Source of the DNA: an uncultured Collinsella sp.
GTDB taxonomy: Bacteria; Actinomycetota; Coriobacteriia; Coriobacteriales; Coriobacteriaceae
Direction: 5' to 3'
Assembly: GCA_900543505.1 (NCBI GenBank)
Contig: UQSB01000025.1
Coordinates: forward strand, 1-28,965
DNA length: 28,965 bases
Of the stretch, positions 24,270-28,965 are shown in pieces. Position numbers and translations under genes: made by a program. The notes beneath the pieces are model-generated. The model did no database searches and was not told the origin of the DNA. It was given only the letters and a program-made list of their open reading frames with translations. The first letter of the stretch is position 1, and each line of letters opens with the position of its first letter.

Positions 24270-25364
24270 ATGGAGTACAGCAAGAACCCCTTTACCCCAA
24301 CATTTGGAAGCGTCCCTCCCTTTCTAGCGGGTCGCGAGCATATCCTGCGCGACATCAACCGTGGCTTTATCAACGGCCCAGGAGATCCCAACCTGTCGAC
24401 CATTTTTACTGGCGCAAGGGGAACGGGCAAGACGGCACTTCTCTCGCTCCTTTCAGAAACGGCGCTTGAACACGACTGGATCGCAGCAAATGTCTCCGCC
24501 ATGCCAGGCATGCTCGAAGATATTATCGAGCGAACCGAAGAAGCCGCAGATAGCTACCTCTCACAGCCTCACGCGCGCATAAACGGTGTTCAAATTGGCC
24601 CAGTGGGCATCGATTGGACATACGCTCAAGAGGCTCAGGGCAACTGGCGCACGCGCATGAATGGCATCTTTAAGCAACTCGAAAAACATGACATCGGACT
24701 TCTCATCACCATCGATGAAGTCACCGTCGATCTCGAAGAAATGCTTCAATTTGCCTCTGTTTACCAGCACTTTGTACGCGAAGGTAAAAAAGTGGCCCTA
24801 CTCATGGCAGGACTGCCCTACAAAGTATCGGCGTTGCTACGTAACGATTCCGTCTCGTTCCTCAGACGCTCCCAGTATCATCAGCTGGGACGAATCACTG
24901 ATGTTGAGATTGCAAATGCATTTCGTAAAACCATTGAAGCAGGAGGACGCTCAATCACGCCAGAAGCGCTCGAGGATGCCGTGAAGGCCGTCGACGGATT
25001 TCCCTACATGATGCAGCTCGTCGGATATCGCACTTGGGATGTTTCGGAAAACTCGCCCCAAATCAGTACATCCGATGTCCAGCAGGGTTCTCTGCTTGCC
25101 CGTATGGAGCTGCGCGATCGTATTCTCGAAACGACCTATCAGGAGCTTTCCGATAAAGACATTGAGTTTTTGCTCGCGATGCTGCCCGATTCTGGCCCCA
25201 GCAGGGTCTCGGAGATAGCCAAACGCATGGGCGTCGCCAGCAACTACGCAAGCCAATACAAACGCCGCCTCCTCGAGGACGGCGTTATCGGGGAACGTGG
25301 ACGTGGCCTCGTCGGCTTCGACATCCCCGCGTTCAGGGAATTCTTGAACGAGAAGGCGTTTTAG
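24270..25364 (+). CDS. AAA ATPase (ORC/Cdc6-like) with C-terminal winged helix
   Basis: A 364-residue ATPase. ATG 24270 has AAAGGAG (24258-24264) 5 nt upstream; the longer frame from 24216 merely translates the tandem repeats. The N-terminal PPFLAGREHIL and Walker A GARGTGKT (48-55) are followed by Walker B LLITIDE (Asp149, Glu150) and a sensor-1-like LLMAGLP. Box VII/VIII-type arginines in SFLRRSQYHQL come next, then a helical lid. From about residue 290 to the end lies a winged helix: LSDKDIEFLLAML, then RVSEIAKRMGVASNYASQYKRR and an ERGRG wing. This layout is that of archaeal-type ORC/AAA_16 proteins that are scattered in bacterial accessory regions, with no settled function. A DNA-binding or autoregulatory role is inferred. 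It is a single-gene unit. Confidence 0.85.
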   Translation: MEYSKNPFTPTFGSVPPFLAGREHILRDINRGFINGPGDPNLSTIFTGARGTGKTALLSLLSETALEHDWIAANVSAMPGMLEDIIERTEEAADSYLSQPHARINGVQIGPVGIDWTYAQEAQGNWRTRMNGIFKQLEKHDIGLLITIDEVTVDLEEMLQFASVYQHFVREGKKVALLMAGLPYKVSALLRNDSVSFLRRSQYHQLGRITDVEIANAFRKTIEAGGRSITPEALEDAVKAVDGFPYMMQLVGYRTWDVSENSPQISTSDVQQGSLLARMELRDRILETTYQELSDKDIEFLLAMLPDSGPSRVSEIAKRMGVASNYASQYKRRLLEDGVIGERGRGLVGFDIPAFREFLNEKAF

Positions 25365-25383
25365 CACACCGGAATTGTCCGCG

Positions 25384-25464
25384 GGAGCATCGTTGCATGG
25401 CAATCAGCAATCCTCTTGGTAAGGGCAGCAAGCATTTCCGCTTGTGCTGATTGCCATGCGCTCC
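25384..25464. repeat. Perfect 15-bp inverted repeat between convergent genes
   Basis: GCATGGCAATCAGCA (25395-25409) is the exact complement of the stretch at 25445-25459, with a 35-nt loop. Beyond a 6-nt bulge on the left, GGAGC (25384-25388) also pairs with GCTCC (25460-25464). The loop contains further short pairing. There is no T-tract on either strand. It fills most of the 108-bp gap between the ATPase and the flavoprotein genes. Confidence 0.8.
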
Positions 25465-25472
25465 TCTTGTCC

Positions 25473-26003
25473 TTAGGCGAGCTTGCGGGCGAGCTCGCGC
25501 ACCTCTTCCAACTTGGGCGAGGAGGCCATGCTGTCGCGCTCGGTCATGCCGCTAATGGTGACAATGCCCTGGTCCTCCCACTTGCAGTACGCGCAGGTTG
25601 ACTTGTACATAGCGATCGCCGCATCATAGACGCCCTCGCTGTGGCTATCGAGTAAAAGGGCCGTCTTGGTGAACGGGAAGCCCGTAGCACCGAAGGCGTA
25701 CAGGCGGTCGATGACAGCCTTCTCCTGTGCGGTGATATCAAACCAGTAGATAGGCGAAGCGAAGACGACCATGTCGGCGTCTTTCAGCGACTCAATCACG
25801 TTGGCCATGTCATCCTTCTGCACGCAGACGCCCTCATGGGCGAAGCAGTACTGGCATCCCAAGCAGCCGGCGATCTTCTTGCTGGCAACGCGGACGACCT
25901 CGACCGTATTGCCGCCCTCACGCGCGGTCTCGGCAAACGCCTCGACCATGGTATCGGTATTGGCGCCCTTACGCGGGCTGCCGCTCAATACAACGATATT
26001 CAT
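25473..26003 (-). CDS. NADPH-dependent FMN reductase / iron-sulfur flavoprotein
   Basis: A 176-residue flavodoxin-fold protein. The N-terminal SGSPRKGANTDTM (7-19) binds the FMN phosphate. A compact cysteine motif, Cys47-x2-Cys50-x2-Cys53-x6-Cys60 (CLGCQYCFAHEGVC), is of the kind that carries a 4Fe-4S cluster in iron-sulfur flavoproteins. Next are KDDM, DADMVVFASPIYWFDITAQ (the flavin-ring loop, 75-93) and KTALLLDSHSEG. Members reduce quinones, nitro compounds or metals, or pass electrons from ferredoxin. The physiological substrate here is unknown. ATG 26003 has GAGAGGGA upstream. A TetR gene lies upstream on the same strand after 204 bp, and whether it controls this gene is open. Confidence 0.9.
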   Translation of the reverse strand: MNIVVLSGSPRKGANTDTMVEAFAETAREGGNTVEVVRVASKKIAGCLGCQYCFAHEGVCVQKDDMANVIESLKDADMVVFASPIYWFDITAQEKAVIDRLYAFGATGFPFTKTALLLDSHSEGVYDAAIAMYKSTCAYCKWEDQGIVTISGMTERDSMASSPKLEEVRELARKLA

Positions 26004-26045
26004 AGGATTCCCTCTCCTTCATGCTGCAGGCGCGCAGCATTTTTT

Positions 26046-26075
26046 CTTGTAACCAAAACAAATGGGGTTAATCAA
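26046..26075 (-). promoter_or_regulatory. Possible promoter of the flavoprotein gene
   Basis: On the minus strand TTGATT (26075-26070) and TACAAG (26051-26046) are 18 bp apart, upstream of the ATG at 26003. Both boxes match the sigma-70 consensus at four of six positions. Confidence 0.35.
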
Positions 26076-26120
26076 TCGCCAGCAGGCCATATCTCTTGCT
26101 CAAGTTCCCTAAAGAAGCTC

Positions 26121-26140
26121 AAGGCGATTGCAATTGCCTT
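26121..26140. repeat. 20-bp near-perfect palindrome AAGGC...GCCTT
   Basis: AAGGCGATTGCAATTGCCTT is symmetrical except for one base pair (G against T). It is in the gap between the TetR gene and the flavoprotein gene, about 45 bp upstream of the possible flavoprotein promoter. Dimeric regulators such as TetR or MarR bind sites of this form. It has no T-tract. Confidence 0.5.
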
Positions 26141-26207
26141 ATACAACATCGAAAACCAAAGAGGGGCCATAGCAACGTCGCCTGCCCGAAATGGCCTGCG
26201 GTTAAAA

Positions 26208-26762
26208 TCAACTACGGGGATCGTGACGAGCCGATACCGCCCGCATGCCCCCTTCGGAATAGGCGCTGAGCAGCTCCTGAGCGTGGGCAAACTCGGGCCC
26301 TCGCCTCCAACCGAGCAGGCGGTTGACCGCGAGATTTCCCTGGACGTTGTGGACGAAGAGCAGATAGGCGTCCTCGCGCGAAAGCCCAGTCTCCTCCATG
26401 ATCGAGGGAACCATCTGCTCGGCGCCGCGCTCGACGACGCGCTGTGCCACCCGGGCGTACGCGTCGTCATCCGAGTAGAGCAGATAATAGTCATCGTTTG
26501 CCGGCGGACGCTGGCAGAGGGCACCCGCCTCCGTTCCCTCGAGCGGTGGCACCGCCGCCAAGGCCTCGTCGATAAGCGCGTCGAGCAGGGCGAACTTGTC
26601 CTCGTAGTGCAGATAGAACGTGCCACGGTTGATATCGGCGCGGCGGCAGATATCCGCTACCGTCATCTTCGCGAAGCCGACCTCGGCCAGCAGCGCGAAG
26701 AACGCCTCCCGTATGACCGAGAGTGTATAGCGTCGGCGACGATCGATCTTCCCCGCTTCCAT
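26208..26762 (-). CDS. TetR/AcrR-family transcriptional regulator
   Basis: A 184-residue regulator. ATG 26762 is preferred to an upstream TTG (26789) because GGAGG lies directly before it and residue 1 leads into the typical basic start. The N-terminal DNA-binding domain is textbook TetR: RRYTLSVIREAFFALLAEVGFAKMT (10-34), then the turn VADICRRADINRGTFYLHYEDK (35-56). The C-terminal ligand domain (about 60-184) is helical and unassigned, and has the DDYYLLYSDDDAYARVAQR stretch. The gene is divergent from the sirtuin-like operon across a 143-bp gap. That gap holds a palindrome overlapping the -10 boxes on both strands, so the protein probably represses that operon and itself. The inducer is unknown. 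Confidence 0.95.
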   Translation of the reverse strand: MEAGKIDRRRRYTLSVIREAFFALLAEVGFAKMTVADICRRADINRGTFYLHYEDKFALLDALIDEALAAVPPLEGTEAGALCQRPPANDDYYLLYSDDDAYARVAQRVVERGAEQMVPSIMEETGLSREDAYLLFVHNVQGNLAVNRLLGWRRGPEFAHAQELLSAYSEGGMRAVSARHDPRS

Positions 26763-26857
26763 TACCCCTCCAATTGCAACGCTCGACAATGCCCGGCAAA
26801 CGCTCGTTTATCGACAGCAGGCCGAAGCTGTTCATTGCTCTTAAGCAAATCGACATG

Positions 26858-26893
26858 GATACTTTTTATAGACACCTGTTTATAATAGCTGAA
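26858..26893. promoter_or_regulatory. Divergent promoters with a TetR-type operator palindrome
   Basis: TTATAGACACCTGTTTATAA (26866-26885) is a palindrome with one mismatched pair and a CC centre, a common TetR operator form. On the plus strand its right end overlaps a perfect TATAAT (26881-26886) serving the sirtuin-like operon; the -35 (near 26858) is poor. On the minus strand its left end overlaps TATAAA (26870-26865), 17 bp from TTCAGC (26893-26888), serving the TetR gene. A bound dimer would block both promoters. Confidence 0.65.
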
Positions 26894-26905
26894 AGAAGGT
26901 ATCCA

Positions 26906-27871
26906 GTGACCCTGTACGAGCAGCTCGTTATCGAGCTCACCAACCAATCGTTTTCCCTTCAGGCCGCCTACCGCAGCGGCGGCACGCCCTATGAGCTGAG
27001 TGACCGCGAGCCCGAGCCCTACGACCAGCAAATCAGGGACTTCGCCCGCATGATCGAGGAAGCCGATTGCGTGCTGGTGGGCGGGGCCTCTGGGCTCTCC
27101 GCGGCGGGCGGCGGCGACTTCTATTACGAGGACAACGCAACCTATCGCAGGCATTTCGGCAAATTCGCCGAGCGCTACGGTTTCAAGGGCGCTTTCGAGG
27201 GGTCGTTCTACCGCTGGCCCACCGCCGAAGCGCGCTGGGGATACCTCGCCACCTTCCTCGACACCACGCTCAACGCCCCGCTGCGCAAGCCCTACAGGGA
27301 CCTCGACACCATTCTCGCCGAGAAGGATTTCTTCGTGCTCACCACCAACCAGGACACGCAGTTTGTGAAGCTCTATCCCTGGGAGAAGGTGGCAGAGATC
27401 CAAGGCGACCACCGCTTCTTCCAGTGCTCCCGTTGCTGTACCGACGAGGTATGGGACGCCATCGAGCCGGTCTCTCGTATGGTAGAGGCCATGGGAGACG
27501 GCCTAGAGGTTCCGACAGAGCTCGTGCCACGCTGCCCGCACTGCGGGGCAGAGGCGTTCCCCTGGGTTCGCGGCTACGGCAACTTCCTGCAGGGCGAGCT
27601 CTACGAGGAGCAGTACCGCAAGATGTCCGACTGGCTCGACGCGCACGCGCGGCAGAGGATCCTCTTCCTCGAGCTGGGTGTGGGCCGCATGACGCCCGCG
27701 TTTATCCAGGAGCCGTTCTGGGCCCTCACGGCGCAGTTACCGCAGGCCAGCTACATCGCCGTAAACAACAGGACACAGTTTCTCCCCCGTGCGATCGAGG
27801 ATCGGGGGCTCGCCGTTCGCGCCGATATCGCCGACGTGCTCGCCGACGTGCGCAAGACGCTGGGGAGGTAG
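26906..27871 (+). CDS. SirTM-type sirtuin, intact zinc ribbon (gene 1 of 3)
   Basis: A 321-residue Sir2-fold protein starting at GTG 26906, with AGAAGG (26894-26899) 6 nt upstream. The NAD-binding loop is LVGGASGLSAAGG (57-69). FFVLTTNQDTQF supplies the conserved Asn148. The position of the usual catalytic His (the HG motif) is Gln166 in EIQGDHRFF. The zinc ribbon has Cys174, Cys177 or Cys178, Cys210 and Cys213 (CSRCC and CPHCG). ILFLELGVGRMTPAFIQEPFW (252-272) is diagnostic of class M sirtuins (SirTM), which act as protein mono-ADP-ribosyltransferases in the streptococcal and staphylococcal cases studied. There the target is a GcvH-like carrier, with a macrodomain eraser. Neither partner is in this window. 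The next gene starts 3 bp after the stop. Confidence 0.88.
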   Translation: MTLYEQLVIELTNQSFSLQAAYRSGGTPYELSDREPEPYDQQIRDFARMIEEADCVLVGGASGLSAAGGGDFYYEDNATYRRHFGKFAERYGFKGAFEGSFYRWPTAEARWGYLATFLDTTLNAPLRKPYRDLDTILAEKDFFVLTTNQDTQFVKLYPWEKVAEIQGDHRFFQCSRCCTDEVWDAIEPVSRMVEAMGDGLEVPTELVPRCPHCGAEAFPWVRGYGNFLQGELYEEQYRKMSDWLDAHARQRILFLELGVGRMTPAFIQEPFWALTAQLPQASYIAVNNRTQFLPRAIEDRGLAVRADIADVLADVRKTLGR

Positions 27872-27874
27872 CGC

Positions 27875-28573
27875 ATGGAGACGGCGAAAGCAGTTCGCAT
27901 AGGCAGGACGCTAGCCGAGGCGGATCTTGTCATCATCGGCGCCAGCAACGGACTCGATATGGCGGAGGGGCTCAATCTCTTCTGCACCGATGCTCATTTT
28001 CGGGAGGCGTACGGAGACCTCGCCCAGGCCGACGGTATCGGCTGCATACTGCAGGGGCTGGCCTCCCCGGATGCAAACGTGCGACGCCGGTGGAGCGAGC
28101 GGTTCCATCAAAAGGAGTATGTCGAATATGAGCCCAGCCCGCTCATGAACGGGCTGCGGCGTCTTACGGAGCACGCCGACACCTTCGTGGTCACATGCAA
28201 CATCGACGGGCACTTCGCGCGCGCCGGGTTCGACGAGGAGCGCGTGCTCGAGACTGAGGGGAGCACGCGCACGTCGGTTGACGAGCGGCGCCTCGCCCAT
28301 CCAGACACCCTCGCCATGACCCAGCTCGACGAGCTCGCGCGTCTTGTGCAAGCCCATCGCAACGGCAGGGTCGCCATCCTCGAACTTGGCGTGGGACTGC
28401 ACAACGGCGTCATAAAGCGCATGCTCGCCCAGATCGCGAACGCCTGCGAGCACGCCACCTACATCGTGTTCAACTACGGCCAGGCCATGGCGCCCGACGC
28501 TTCGTGCGAGACGATTCTCGTTGACGGCGATATGGCCCCGGCTTTCGAGGAGATCGCCCGATGCCACCCCTAG
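27875..28573 (+). CDS. Divergent sirtuin-like protein lacking zinc ribbon (gene 2 of 3)
   Basis: A 232-residue protein with GGGGAGG (27862-27868) 6 nt upstream. It keeps the sirtuin frame: ADLVIIGASNGLDMAEG (16-31) at the NAD loop, TFVVTCNIDGHF (103-114, conserved Asn109), and VAILELGVGLHNGVIKRM (166-183), as in its neighbours. The catalytic position is Glu128 (LETEGSTR), neither His nor the SirTM Gln. No CxxC pairs occur where the zinc ribbon should be, and the protein is about 90 residues shorter than gene 1. It is thus either a catalytically altered enzyme or an inactive partner. Genes 1 and 2 are 3 bp apart, and gene 3 starts inside its end. A non-enzymatic or regulatory role is inferred only. 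Confidence 0.82.
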   Translation: METAKAVRIGRTLAEADLVIIGASNGLDMAEGLNLFCTDAHFREAYGDLAQADGIGCILQGLASPDANVRRRWSERFHQKEYVEYEPSPLMNGLRRLTEHADTFVVTCNIDGHFARAGFDEERVLETEGSTRTSVDERRLAHPDTLAMTQLDELARLVQAHRNGRVAILELGVGLHNGVIKRMLAQIANACEHATYIVFNYGQAMAPDASCETILVDGDMAPAFEEIARCHP

Positions 28574-28965
28574 AAAGAGAAGCGCGTAGGCTTCGAAGCC
28601 TTATCGACGATGCCGACGCCATCATCGTCGGCATCGGCTCGGGCATGTCGAGCGCCGCCGGGTTCAACCATTACAACCGCGCGGGCATGGCGCGCGCAGG
28701 AATGGCGGACTGGCAGCAAGCCTTTGGCTTCAAGAGCCTTTTCGACGGCTTCTACCACCTCTACCCCAGCCTCGAGCAGCAATGGGCCTACTACGCGCGA
28801 TATATCGATTTCATGCTGCGCGAGCCGACCTCGCAGCCCTATCTCGACCTACGGTCCCTCATCGGCCATAAGGATTACTTCATCCTGAGCACCAATGTGG
28901 ACACCCAGGTCGAGAAGACGTTTCCCGACGAGAGAACCTGTAACTATCAGGGAAGCTTCGCGCAC
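28561..28965 (+). CDS. SirTM-type sirtuin, partial at window edge (gene 3 of 3)
   Basis: The first 135 residues of a third Sir2-like protein; the frame is open to the end of the window. ATG 28561 overlaps the end of gene 2 by 13 bp, with GAGGAG (28547-28552) 8 nt upstream, so translation is coupled. The NAD loop is IIVGIGSGMSSAAGF (21-35), the closest of the three to the SirTM pattern VGIGAGMSAADGF as I recall it. KDYFILSTNVDTQ gives Asn112, and CNYQGSF places Gln130 at the catalytic-His position. The zinc ribbon and the LE-x-GVG region lie beyond the edge. It resembles gene 1 in the middle (LYPSLEQQWAYYARYIDF against RWPTAEARWGYLATFLDT), so the genes are paralogues. Completeness cannot be judged. 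Confidence 0.85.
   Translation, partial: MPPLEREARRLRSLIDDADAIIVGIGSGMSSAAGFNHYNRAGMARAGMADWQQAFGFKSLFDGFYHLYPSLEQQWAYYARYIDFMLREPTSQPYLDLRSLIGHKDYFILSTNVDTQVEKTFPDERTCNYQGSFAH

Overview
The window looks like a chromosomal segment of a Coriobacteriia actinobacterium, most probably Collinsella or a close relative. This is inferred from the GC-rich coding sequence, a cell-wall sorting motif of the LAxTGD type, a GTGACAAAG...CTTTGTCAC palindromic repeat family, and a second type IIA topoisomerase pair. No rRNA, tRNA, CRISPR array, insertion sequence or phage gene was seen. The last gene runs off the right edge.

Left part (1-5.4 kb): two plus-strand membrane proteins of unknown role (178-705, 769-1902) face a large minus-strand ABC exporter that fuses an ATPase to an FtsX-type permease (1947-5201). 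Three copies of a palindromic repeat lie between or beside these genes.

Redox part (5.4-11.3 kb): a CoA-disulfide-reductase-like flavoprotein with a C-terminal rhodanese domain, preceded by half of another rhodanese domain (50 codons). Next comes a three-gene minus-strand operon: a 48-residue CXXC peptide (CD1871A type, missed by ordinary ORF calling), a NapH/YccM-like polyferredoxin membrane protein and a TlpA-like thiol-disulfide lipoprotein. An OmpR-type response regulator and its histidine kinase diverge from this operon. Together they suggest a regulated electron path from the membrane to extracytoplasmic disulfides.

Middle (11.3-19.7 kb): a GMP synthase that has only the synthetase and dimerisation domains, a LuxR-type regulator, a 1455-residue exported and probably sortase-anchored surface protein, and a minus-strand lipoprotein. 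A 431-bp leader holding three perfect inverted repeats follows.

Topoisomerase part (19.7-24.1 kb): a ParE/GyrB-like and a ParC/GyrA-like subunit in one operon, closed by a strong terminator. The A subunit has Ala at the position equivalent to E. coli GyrA Ser83.

Right part (24.1-29 kb): an AAA ATPase with a C-terminal winged helix, preceded by three 19-bp tandem repeats; a four-cysteine flavoprotein reductase; and a TetR regulator divergent from an operon of at least three consecutive sirtuin-like genes of the SirTM (class M) type. In these the catalytic His is replaced by Gln, Glu and Gln respectively, and the middle gene has also lost its zinc ribbon. This TetR-controlled triple sirtuin cluster, with a palindrome over the shared promoter, is the best candidate for an undescribed system. 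It continues beyond the window.
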